A DNA stretch of 64,000 nt, from NCBI GenBank assembly GCA_965198905.1, contig OZ240678.1:2914001-2978000 (forward strand), written 5' to 3'. This DNA comes from CAHJWH01 sp965198905 (lineage in GTDB: Bacteria; Pseudomonadota; Alphaproteobacteria; Caulobacterales; Caulobacteraceae). Positions within the stretch are counted from its first letter, which is position 1. Every line of letters begins with the position of its first letter. Below the pieces are notes generated by a model that was given only the letters and a program-made list of their open reading frames with translations, was not told where the DNA came from and did no database searches. The position numbers were made by a program, and so were the translations under genes. Below, piece by piece: positions 56,154 through 64,000 of the stretch.

Positions 56154-56247
56154 GCCGATCTCCTTCGTTGTTGCAGGGCGAACGTCCGCCGCCGGCCTTC
56201 CGCTCCCTCAGGGTGAAGGTCGTGGCGATCGGTGGTTCGGCCCGATC

Positions 56248-58095
56248 CTATTCGCAGCGAGCCGCCTGTCTGCTGGTTTCGCCGGCAGGGTGCAGCAGGC
56301 GGCCGAGCGCGCTGCGCATGGCGGTCGTCGGATCGTCGAGCGACAGGGTCGCGCGCGGATGCGCCAGCGCGCCCTCGATATGCACCGCCGTGAGGTCAGG
56401 GACGGTCGTCGCGCCGGGACGAAGCGTCAGGTCGATGGTCTGCGTTCCCAGGTTAAAGCCGCCGTAGCCCGACACTGCGCCGACATCTGTGACCATGCGC
56501 AGGTGGGTGACCCGGGCCTCGCCATCGGCGACTTGGAAGCGGGCGATAGCACAGGTCAGCTCCACCTCTTGGTTGGACCTGCGGAGCACCGAGTCCGCCC
56601 CGCTGAGAAGGTTGGCGCTGAGAACCGAGGCCTGGGTCTTCTCCAGCCGACCACTCAGCACGTGCAGCGCCATCTCGCCGGAGGCGTGGGCGGCGGCCTG
56701 GGCCAGACTGGTCCCGGAGCCTTCGAGCCTGACTTGCCCGTCGAAAGTCGCCTGCAACGGCGCCGCCCCGGCGCCCCTGATGAAGTCCGCTGTGTCGGCG
56801 TGCTGCAGGTCCACGTCGAAGCGGATGCGGGGAAGCTGGCCGCGGACGTCCAGCATGAAGTGGATCACCATCCGGCCATGGTCGAGCTGCATCACCATCG
56901 GCGCCGCGCCGACGAGACCATGATCGAAGGTTGCGCTGGCCTGCAGGCTGCGGAGGTTCGGCGTAGTGGGCGACTGGACGCTGTCGGCCGAATAGTGGAT
57001 CGCGCCCGAAAGTTTGCGCAGCGGCGTGGCGTTGATCGCGGCGTTCGGCAGCAGGCCTCCAGGCTGCTTGGGCGAACGCGTGAGCTGGCCGCCGCTGACC
57101 ACCGCGAGCAGGTCCGAGATGCGCAGCGAGTGGGAGCGGAGGTCACCCTCGAGCCGCCGCCCTCCGGTGTCGGGCGAGATGGCGAGCGTTCCTGCGACAT
57201 CGGACTGGCCGATGCGGCCTGAGAGGTCCACGAGCGTCACCTTTTTCGCGTCTGCGGTGACCCGGGTTTGCAGCTGATAGGCCGGAGTGCGCGGCAGGGA
57301 CACGTTGGTCAGGTGGGCCAGGACGTGCAGGTCGGGTCCACGCCCTGTGAGCTGGCCTTCGACCCGGCCGCCATTCCGGGTGGAGAATGTGCCTGTGAAG
57401 TCCGCGACCGAGCCGCCCGAGGGGTCGACCAAGGCTAGGTGGGCGTTGAACGCGTAGGTCTTCCGACCTCCGATCTGGGTGGTGCTTCGCAGCGCGCCGC
57501 TCCAGTCCGACGCCCCGGAGCGGCCCTTGCCGTCGACCACGAACTGGGGCGCCTGGCCTTCGGTGGAGCTGGCGGAGAGCTCTCCCTGGAAGCTGATGGA
57601 CCGGCCGAGGTCCTGATAGTCGAGCCGGCCGTTGCGGATCGCGATGTGGTCGGCGCTCGGGGGTTGCGGCGGTTTGCCGGTGCGGTCTCCGGTCCAGTTC
57701 GCGCGCCCCTGCGCGTCGCGCTTTAGCGAGAGCGCAAGGCCGTCGAGCTGCAGATCCTCCAACCGGCCGTCCCCGAGCAGGACCGTCCAGGGCAGCTTGA
57801 TCAGGCCCTGGTTCACCTGGATCATCGCGCCGGGCCCGGCCCAGGCCGGCTGGTCGACGCGCAGGCGCGAAAAACGAACAGTGAGGCCGGTGAGCCCGGG
57901 GCTGAAGGACAGGACGCCGTCCACGTGCACCGGATGGCCTACCCGCCTCGAGACGTTGCGGATCGCATAGGCCCGCGCGCCTCCCGCAGCGACGAAGCCG
58001 GCGGCGAGGAGCGCAAGGAGAGCAAGCCCGATCCCGGCGACGATCGCCAGGATGGCGAACGCTCTGCTGACCGCGCCTCGATTCGCCAACACCAT
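56248..58095 (-). CDS. AsmA-family protein
   Basis: The 615-residue protein has one N-terminal membrane helix (about residues 9-33) and a long beta-rich periplasmic body, with SRLRVDQPAWAGPG and a C-terminal AsmA_2-like region containing GRLEKTQASVLSAN and YGGFNLGTQTIDLTLRPG. AsmA-like proteins are thought to bridge the membranes and move phospholipid. GGAGG directly abuts the ATG at 58095, which is too close; an in-frame TTG at 58089 would be spaced by six bases, so the start is uncertain. It lies 98 bases after the acyltransferase fusion on the same strand. Confidence 0.85.
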   Translation of the reverse strand: MVLANRGAVSRAFAILAIVAGIGLALLALLAAGFVAAGGARAYAIRNVSRRVGHPVHVDGVLSFSPGLTGLTVRFSRLRVDQPAWAGPGAMIQVNQGLIKLPWTVLLGDGRLEDLQLDGLALSLKRDAQGRANWTGDRTGKPPQPPSADHIAIRNGRLDYQDLGRSISFQGELSASSTEGQAPQFVVDGKGRSGASDWSGALRSTTQIGGRKTYAFNAHLALVDPSGGSVADFTGTFSTRNGGRVEGQLTGRGPDLHVLAHLTNVSLPRTPAYQLQTRVTADAKKVTLVDLSGRIGQSDVAGTLAISPDTGGRRLEGDLRSHSLRISDLLAVVSGGQLTRSPKQPGGLLPNAAINATPLRKLSGAIHYSADSVQSPTTPNLRSLQASATFDHGLVGAAPMVMQLDHGRMVIHFMLDVRGQLPRIRFDVDLQHADTADFIRGAGAAPLQATFDGQVRLEGSGTSLAQAAAHASGEMALHVLSGRLEKTQASVLSANLLSGADSVLRRSNQEVELTCAIARFQVADGEARVTHLRMVTDVGAVSGYGGFNLGTQTIDLTLRPGATTVPDLTAVHIEGALAHPRATLSLDDPTTAMRSALGRLLHPAGETSRQAARCE

Positions 58096-58193
58096 CCTCC
58101 GTCGATCCGTGGCGCACGGACCGTCCGGCGGCAGCCATGCAGGCGTCGCCGCCCTTCTGCAAGCTCCCATGAGCGGGGCGTCGGCGGCGCCGG

Positions 58194-61100
58194 TCAGTCC
58201 GTTTGTCGTGGCTCCGCAGGCCGCCCGCCGCCGTCGTGAAGATACAGGAAGCCCCGCTCATCCATGCTGAGGATGTCGTCGGTCTCCCACCCGTCGGTCG
58301 GCGGCGCCCGCAAGACGCCGGGGCGATCGGCCAGATAGCGGCCCGCCATCAGGTTGGGGCCTTGCACCCGCAAACGTCCGGCGGTCTTAACGCCGGCTTG
58401 CGGATCAATGCGCGCTTCTATCCCCGGCAGCAGTTGGCCGACGGAACCGGCGCTGAAGCGCATCGCCGTGTTCATCGCGATCACCGGGCCGCATTCGTCG
58501 TCGCCGTAGGCTTCCAGGATGCGCAGGCCGAAGGCCTGGGCGTAGCGGGCGCGGGTTTCGGGTTCGATCGGGGCGAGAGCGAAGACGTGGCGCAGGCTGT
58601 AGAAGTCGTAGTCCTGGGCCGCCGTGCCGCAGCCGGCCAGCAGGGTTTCGGCGCCCAGCAGGATCGTAGCGCTCGCGTCATAGGCCAGCGCCACGATGGC
58701 GGCGAACTGGCTGGGATCGGGGTGGAGCAGCGTCTTCACCCCGTTCAGCACGGGTAGGAGCAGGCCGACGGTGAGGCCGAAGCCTTGGTGGATCGGCAAG
58801 GCGTTCAGCAGGGTGTCGGTGGGGTTGAAGTCCACCCGGGCGGCGATCTGGGCGCAGTTGGCCAGCAGGTTGCGATGGGTCAGCACCACGCCCGTGACCG
58901 CCCCGCCGGGCGCGAAGTTGAACAGGATCACCGCCGGCTCGTGCGGCCCCTGTGCGGAGGAGGCGATCTCCGGCGGCGACCTGCCGCCCGTAGTGGCGCT
59001 TTCCAGCTCCTCCAGCCAGAGGATGCGAAGGCCGGCGTCTTCGAACGCGGCCGTCAGGGCCTGGAGCCCGGCCTTGGCCACGAAGCTGCGGGAGGTAATG
59101 ACCGTGCGGACTTCGGCGACGGCGCAGGCGGCTAGCAGGTTCGCGACATTGGCCCTTGGGTCCAGCATTGCTGCGGTTCGCCGACCGGCCTGCAGCGCGA
59201 AGAACGCCGTCGCGGCGGCGCAGCTGTTGGGCAGCATCAGCCCCACCGCCCCACTCGATCGCGCCAACGGCTCCAGCGCCCTGGCCATCGCTCGCGCCCC
59301 GGTGATCAGGCGCGCGTAGGACATCGGCCGGCGCTCGGCGTCCTCCACCACCTCGGCCTTGTGCCCATGCACTGCCTGCGCGTGCAGCAGGGCCTGGAAC
59401 AACGTCCGCTCGATGTCGGTGGTGGCGAACATCATCTCGCTCATCACGTCATAGAGCTGATCGGCGATGCGCGCGTGCCGCTGGCGCGGCGACAGGTCCC
59501 CATCCAGCTGGAGGCGATGCGGGGGAAGCAGGGTGAGGCGGACCTTGGGAAAACGCCGCATACGAACCTTGCCCTGCAGATGGGAAAAGCGGGTGTACTG
59601 CGGGCCATCGATGCGCATCGGGACGACCGGCGCGCCGGCCCGGTCCGCCACCACGCCCGGTCCGCCAAACACCTTCATCAAGGCCCCGGTCTGGGTCATG
59701 CGACCCTCCGGGAAGACCACCAGGGTGCGTCCCTCGCGCACGGCCCGGATCATCGCCTTGGTCGAGGACGCGCTGGTCACGTCGACCGGAAAGGTGTTCA
59801 CCAGCGGCAGCAGAGGCTTCATCCACCAGGCCTCGCGGATTTGAGTGTGGATGGCGAACGACGGCCGTCCGGGCAGGAAGACGGCGAGCAGCAGCGCATC
59901 CAGATACGAGACGTGGTTGACGACCAGCACGGCGCCCTCGCCGGGCTTCGGCATGTTGGCCAACCCGGTGATCTCGACCCGGTAGAGCGCTTTCAGGATC
60001 AGCCACAGCAGGGGCTTCAACGACGCCTCGGGCAACAGGACCCCCGCCGCGATGGCGACCCCCAGGGTGGCTATCCCCAGCAGGGCGATCAGCCCGCCGA
60101 TGCCCACGCCCAGCTTCAACAGGATCGCCGCCGCGATCACCGCCGCCACAGTGATCGCCGCATTGACGATGTTGTTGCCCGCCAGGATGCGGGAGCGCTC
60201 CTGAGGCGGACTGTCGGTCTGCAGGATGGCGTATAGAGGGATCACGAACACCCCGCCGGCCACCGCCAGCCCGCCGAGGTCGAGCAGGATGCGCCAAGCC
60301 CCCGGCAGGGTGACGAAGCCGACGACGCCGAGCGACCCTCCCCCCGCATGGACATGGCCAACGGCGAACGACAGGTCGAGCAGCAGCGCCGCCAGGGCCA
60401 GCGCCGAGACCGGCGCATAGCGGGCGGAGACCTCTCCGCGCAGCAGCCGGTTGACCGCAAGCGATCCCGCCGCGATCCCGAGCGAGAAGATGGCCAGGAA
60501 CAGCGCCGCCACCGCCTGGCGCCCGTGCAGCACCCCCTGCACCAGGGGGATCAGCTCCGACAGCAGCACCGCGCCGACCGCGAAGAACCACGCGATGCCC
60601 AGGACGGAGAGCCATACCGGGCGGATCGCCTGGGCCATGCGCACCAGCCGCCAGCTCACCACCGGGACGTTCAGCTCGATCCGTCCGCCGCTCTCACCTG
60701 GCGGGGCCGCCGGGATCAACAGGCTGGCGGTAAGGCCGAGACATGCGAGGACGCAGGCGACCAGTCCCGCCTGCCAGGGCGCGACCAGGCCGGCCAGCAA
60801 CTGTCCGCCGAGGATGGCGACGAAGCCGCCTGCCTCCATCACCCCTGTGCCCCCAAGTATCTCGTCCTGCCCCAGGTGCTGGGGGAGGATGGCGTATTTC
60901 AGCGGTCCGTAGACGGTGGAATGCACCCCCATCAGGAACAGCGCGCACAGCAGCAGCGGGATCGACTGAGCGAGGAACCCCGCCAGTCCTAGCGCCATTA
61001 TGCCGACTTCCGCCACCTTGACCCAACGCACCAGCCTCGACCGCTCCCACGCGTCGGCGATCTGGCCGGCCAGGGCCGAGAACAGGAAGAAGGGGGCGAT

Positions 61101-61292
61101 GAACACGCCCGTGGCCACGCTGGCCAACAGCGCCGCGCCTCCCGGATCGGCCCGGTAAACGCCATAGCTGGCCATCACCAGCAGTCCGGTCTTGAACAGG
61201 TTGTCGTTGACCACGCCCAGCAGGTTGGTGACGAACAGGGGCGCAAAGCGTCGCTTTGTCAGCAGCAGCAGTTCGGAAGCAGGTTCGGCCAT
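58194..61292 (-). CDS. MFS/PlsC/adenylation fusion (Aas-like) with degenerate, truncated C-terminal domain
   Basis: The 1032-residue protein joins an MFS lysophospholipid-transporter-like domain (about residues 1-410), a PlsC acyltransferase with NHVSYLD and FPEGRMTQTG (about 425-620), and an adenylate-forming domain. In Aas-type enzymes the last domain makes acyl-ACP for re-acylation of lysophospholipid. Here its P-loop reads FAPGGAVTG instead of a TSGSxGxPKG pattern, losing the Lys. The protein stops after the FLYLHD region, so the small C-terminal subdomain with the catalytic Lys is missing. No other frame continues it. The acyltransferase and transporter look intact. Start: ATG at 61292. 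Confidence 0.88.
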   Translation of the reverse strand: MAEPASELLLLTKRRFAPLFVTNLLGVVNDNLFKTGLLVMASYGVYRADPGGAALLASVATGVFIAPFFLFSALAGQIADAWERSRLVRWVKVAEVGIMALGLAGFLAQSIPLLLCALFLMGVHSTVYGPLKYAILPQHLGQDEILGGTGVMEAGGFVAILGGQLLAGLVAPWQAGLVACVLACLGLTASLLIPAAPPGESGGRIELNVPVVSWRLVRMAQAIRPVWLSVLGIAWFFAVGAVLLSELIPLVQGVLHGRQAVAALFLAIFSLGIAAGSLAVNRLLRGEVSARYAPVSALALAALLLDLSFAVGHVHAGGGSLGVVGFVTLPGAWRILLDLGGLAVAGGVFVIPLYAILQTDSPPQERSRILAGNNIVNAAITVAAVIAAAILLKLGVGIGGLIALLGIATLGVAIAAGVLLPEASLKPLLWLILKALYRVEITGLANMPKPGEGAVLVVNHVSYLDALLLAVFLPGRPSFAIHTQIREAWWMKPLLPLVNTFPVDVTSASSTKAMIRAVREGRTLVVFPEGRMTQTGALMKVFGGPGVVADRAGAPVVPMRIDGPQYTRFSHLQGKVRMRRFPKVRLTLLPPHRLQLDGDLSPRQRHARIADQLYDVMSEMMFATTDIERTLFQALLHAQAVHGHKAEVVEDAERRPMSYARLITGARAMARALEPLARSSGAVGLMLPNSCAAATAFFALQAGRRTAAMLDPRANVANLLAACAVAEVRTVITSRSFVAKAGLQALTAAFEDAGLRILWLEELESATTGGRSPPEIASSAQGPHEPAVILFNFAPGGAVTGVVLTHRNLLANCAQIAARVDFNPTDTLLNALPIHQGFGLTVGLLLPVLNGVKTLLHPDPSQFAAIVALAYDASATILLGAETLLAGCGTAAQDYDFYSLRHVFALAPIEPETRARYAQAFGLRILEAYGDDECGPVIAMNTAMRFSAGSVGQLLPGIEARIDPQAGVKTAGRLRVQGPNLMAGRYLADRPGVLRAPPTDGWETDDILSMDERGFLYLHDGGGRPAEPRQTD

Positions 61293-61393
61293 GTCAGCGA
61301 CTCGCGCGCCGGCCAGCCATCCTGCTCGACCCGCGGGGAAGGAACACCAGCCCGGCCCTGGCGCCAAGGCCGCCGTCATGCGTTCTGCGCCCG

Positions 61394-64000
61394 ATGCCGG
61401 ATATCAAAATGCAGCTGGCTGCCCTGATGGCGGTGATCGCCTTGGCGGGCGGAGTAAACGCCCAGCCCGTCTCGTCGCCGCAACCGCTCCACGCCGCCGT
61501 TGCGCCCCAGCCAAACGCGGCCCCACCTAGCGCGGCCCCACTCACGACTGCGCCGGTATCGTCCGCCCCAATGGCGGCAGCGGTTTCTGCGAACAGCATG
61601 TCTGCCGGAGAACTGCCCGCTTCAGCCGCTGCGCCGCCGGTCGCCACGCCGCCAGCGAGCGCGGCTCCAGGAGGTCCGGTCCCCGCTATGCCCTCTGCGG
61701 CGCAGCTGACGACGGCCGCCCCCGTCAGCGTGGATCAGACCTCCTTGCAGGCGGTCAGCCAGACCGTGGATCGGCTCAAGACCGAAGCCAACGCGGACCG
61801 CTCCGACGAAAGCCTCGCCGAGCTGCGAGAGCAGGCCGCAGCCGCCCAGGCCTACGCCGACACCTACGGGTCGGCGCGCGCCAAGGAACTCGCCGCCCTC
61901 GACGCCAAGCTGAAGCTGCTCTCCACGCCCCAAGGCGCCGCCCGCCCACATCTCAGCACGTCGCAGCTGAAGGACCTCAAGGACTTGCTTGCTCAAAGAG
62001 CCAAGCTGGCCGGCCAGATCGAAGCGGCGCGAAAGGCGGGCGCGTCGGCCAGCGACACCTACAACGCGATCTCCAACCAGCGGCGTAGCGTCTTCGACTC
62101 AAAGGTGTTCGAGCGTACGGCGTCTCCGGTCCAGGCCCAGTTTTGGACCTCGCTGCTCGCCTCCCTGCAGCCCGATATGGCCCGGTTGCTGCGTCTGGCG
62201 GGGGGAATCGCTCAAACCGCCCTGGACGCCCCGGAACCCCGCGCCGGGCTCTGCATCGCTGTCGCTCTGGCGTTGGCTTTTGCGGTCGCCGTCCCCTTGC
62301 GGCTCGCCTTGAAGCACTTCGTTCGCAAGCGGGCAGCCAAGCACACGTCGGATCACGACTTCCACCGCACCGCGCGCGCAGTGAGCGCCGTGCTCATCGA
62401 CACCGCCTTGCCGGGCGCGGCGGCCTTGATCGTGAACCTGGGCCTCACCTGGGGCGAGCTGGTGTCGGAGAAGACCGAGACTCTGGTCCAGGCCCTGGTC
62501 ATCTCCGTCTTCTGGGGTGGCGCAGTCGTGGCCTTGAGCCGCCAGCTGGCCGGCGCCTCCAATGAGCGCCTGCTCGCCGTCCCTGAGCGGCTGGCGTCGC
62601 ACATGCGCGCTTTGCCTTGGCTGGTGGCGGTGATCACGGGTGCGGGCTTCCTGCTCACCCGCCTCAACAACGTGGTCGGCGCGAGCCTGGCCGCCACCAT
62701 CGCCGCCAACTGCGTGGTGTCGTTAGCCTATGCCGGCGTGGCGAGCCTGGTCCTGCTGATGCTCAGCGAGGATCACTCGGAAGACGAGGGCGCGGATCCC
62801 GCCGCCAAGCTGGACACGCCCACGCCGGGGCGTGCGCTGGTCTCGCTCGCCCTGAGCGGGGCCATCGTGGTGACGGTCGGCGCAGTCTTCGCCGGCTTCA
62901 CCACCTTCGCCCATCTGGTCTCCAGCCAGATTTTCTGGATCAGCCTGCTGGTGGGGCTGACCTATCTGCTGCTGCGCTTCACCGACGATGCGGTGGACGA
63001 ACTGTTCAAGCCGCACGGCCTGATCGGGCGGATGTTCATAGCCATCCTGAACCTGCGGCTCTCCCTGGTGCAACAGCTGGGGGTGCTGACGTCCGCCTTC
63101 CTGCAAATCCTGATCGTGCTGGGCGCCATCAGCCTGGCGCTCACGCCCTTCGGGCGCAACGGCGATCTGGTTTCGTCGCACCTTGGCCAGATCGGACAGG
63201 CGGTGCACCTCGGCTCGATCGTGATCTCGCCCCGCTCGGTGGCGACCGGCCTCGTCAGCCTGCTGATCGGTCTGGGCCTGGTGCATCTGGTGGAGCGCTG
63301 GGCCAACCGGCGTTTCCTGCCGGTGACGGACTGGGATGTGGGCGTGCGCACGTCGGTCGCCACCGGCATCCGCTATGTAGGGGTGGGCGTCACGGTGCTT
63401 TGGGCGCTGGCGGCGGCGGGGCTCGGCTTCAAGCAGATCGCCCTTGTCGCCAGCGCGCTGTCGGTCGGCATCGGCTTCGGGCTGCAGCAGATCGTGCAGA
63501 ACTTCGTCTCCGGCCTGATCCTGCTGGTGGAGCGGCCGGTGAAGGTCGGCGACTGGGTCAATGTGGGCGGAGTTGAGGGGGACGTGCAGCGCATCCGGGT
63601 GCGGGCCACCGAAATCCGCACCTTCGACCGCACCACCTTGATCGTCCCTAATTCCGACCTGATCACCAAGTCGGTGCAGAACAAGACCCTAGGCGACCCG
63701 CACGGCCGGGTGAAGCTGCAGCTGACCGTGGGCGCCGCCGCCGACGCCGCTCGGGCGACCGAGGTCATCGCAGGGGTGCTGGCCGCGGACGCCGATGTCC
63801 TCACCGATCCCAAACCCAACGTGTTCATCGACTCCCTGACCGAAGGCGGGGCGGTGAACTTCATCTGCTTCGCCTATGTGGAGTCGCCAAGGGACGCCTA
63901 CCGCGTGAAGAGCCGACTTTACGGAGAGGCGATCACCGCCCTCGCGGACGCCAAGATCGGCTTTGTCGGCAGCTCCACGCAGGTGATCATGGAGCCCGGG
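61394..64000 (+). CDS. Large MscS-type mechanosensitive channel (DUF3772 type), cut by window edge
   Basis: From the ATG at 61394, 869 codons are open to the right edge. A signal peptide (cleavage near GGVNAQP) is followed by a Pro/Ala-rich segment, a helical periplasmic domain of DUF3772 type (about residues 110-230), many membrane helices (from about 290), and the MscS core: IGFGLQQIVQNFVSGLILL, VGDWV and FDRTTLIVPNSDLI. It would release ions or solutes under membrane tension. An ATG at 61409 is an alternative start. It is divergent from the Aas-like gene, with 101 bases between them. The C-terminus is not in the window. Confidence 0.92.
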   Translation, partial: MPDIKMQLAALMAVIALAGGVNAQPVSSPQPLHAAVAPQPNAAPPSAAPLTTAPVSSAPMAAAVSANSMSAGELPASAAAPPVATPPASAAPGGPVPAMPSAAQLTTAAPVSVDQTSLQAVSQTVDRLKTEANADRSDESLAELREQAAAAQAYADTYGSARAKELAALDAKLKLLSTPQGAARPHLSTSQLKDLKDLLAQRAKLAGQIEAARKAGASASDTYNAISNQRRSVFDSKVFERTASPVQAQFWTSLLASLQPDMARLLRLAGGIAQTALDAPEPRAGLCIAVALALAFAVAVPLRLALKHFVRKRAAKHTSDHDFHRTARAVSAVLIDTALPGAAALIVNLGLTWGELVSEKTETLVQALVISVFWGGAVVALSRQLAGASNERLLAVPERLASHMRALPWLVAVITGAGFLLTRLNNVVGASLAATIAANCVVSLAYAGVASLVLLMLSEDHSEDEGADPAAKLDTPTPGRALVSLALSGAIVVTVGAVFAGFTTFAHLVSSQIFWISLLVGLTYLLLRFTDDAVDELFKPHGLIGRMFIAILNLRLSLVQQLGVLTSAFLQILIVLGAISLALTPFGRNGDLVSSHLGQIGQAVHLGSIVISPRSVATGLVSLLIGLGLVHLVERWANRRFLPVTDWDVGVRTSVATGIRYVGVGVTVLWALAAAGLGFKQIALVASALSVGIGFGLQQIVQNFVSGLILLVERPVKVGDWVNVGGVEGDVQRIRVRATEIRTFDRTTLIVPNSDLITKSVQNKTLGDPHGRVKLQLTVGAAADAARATEVIAGVLAADADVLTDPKPNVFIDSLTEGGAVNFICFAYVESPRDAYRVKSRLYGEAITALADAKIGFVGSSTQVIMEPG

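Noticed and set aside
58150..58261. Frameshift explanation for the short Aas-like C-terminus
   Set aside because: Reading the neighbouring frames past the stop gives Arg-rich sequence with no similarity to the missing subdomain.

Overview
The window is GC-rich DNA from an alphaproteobacterium, most likely a member of the Caulobacterales (Caulobacter/Phenylobacterium type). The best taxonomic evidence is a DivL orthologue with tyrosine in place of the histidine of the kinase H-box, an FzlA orthologue beside it, a GapR (DUF2312) protein, and two families of short palindromic intergenic repeats. This placement is inferred from gene content, not from a database search.

Region 1 (1-14615) looks like one end of an integrative conjugative element. 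It holds the start of a type I restriction HsdR gene running off the left edge, a possible 48-residue membrane protein, the coupling protein TraG, a ribbon-helix-helix protein, and a tightly coupled mating-pore operon trbB-C-D-E-J-K-L-F-G-I ending in a DUF2274 gene. A LysR regulator faces the operon. A tRNA-Gly(GCC) gene lies at 14616-14690 with its 3' end toward the element, the usual geometry of a tRNA attachment site. No integrase or relaxase is inside the window.

Region 2 (14690-26400) is chromosomal: a DUF6065 protein, a prolyl-tRNA editing deacylase, the divergent cell-cycle pair fzlA/divL, an acyl-CoA ligase with two acyl-CoA dehydrogenases (probably a heteromeric pair), and a MoxR ATPase with a CoxE-like VWA protein. 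Inverted short repeats fill the gaps.

Region 3 (26400-37100) is an accessory catabolic and uptake region: a sedolisin-type peptidase, an acyl-CoA ligase, an FMN-dependent alpha-hydroxy-acid oxidase, a tyrosine phosphatase, a class II aldolase-like protein, a TonB-dependent receptor and an MFS transporter.

Region 4 (37100-53210) holds housekeeping and envelope genes: a lytic transglycosylase, a lipoprotein, rpmJ with its own promoter and a leader hairpin, gapR, folC, an EF-hand protein, a hybrid histidine kinase, a Rieske oxygenase with a secreted molybdopterin-fold protein, cytochrome c maturation genes ccmE-ccmF-ccmH, a DegP-type protease and a two-component system.

Region 5 (53210-64000) is lipid and membrane related: an acyl-CoA ligase, an alpha/beta hydrolase, an ABM monooxygenase, an AsmA-like protein, a 1032-residue MFS/PlsC/adenylation fusion whose adenylation domain is degenerate and truncated, and a large MscS-type channel running off the right edge. 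No insertion sequence, CRISPR array or rRNA gene was recognised.
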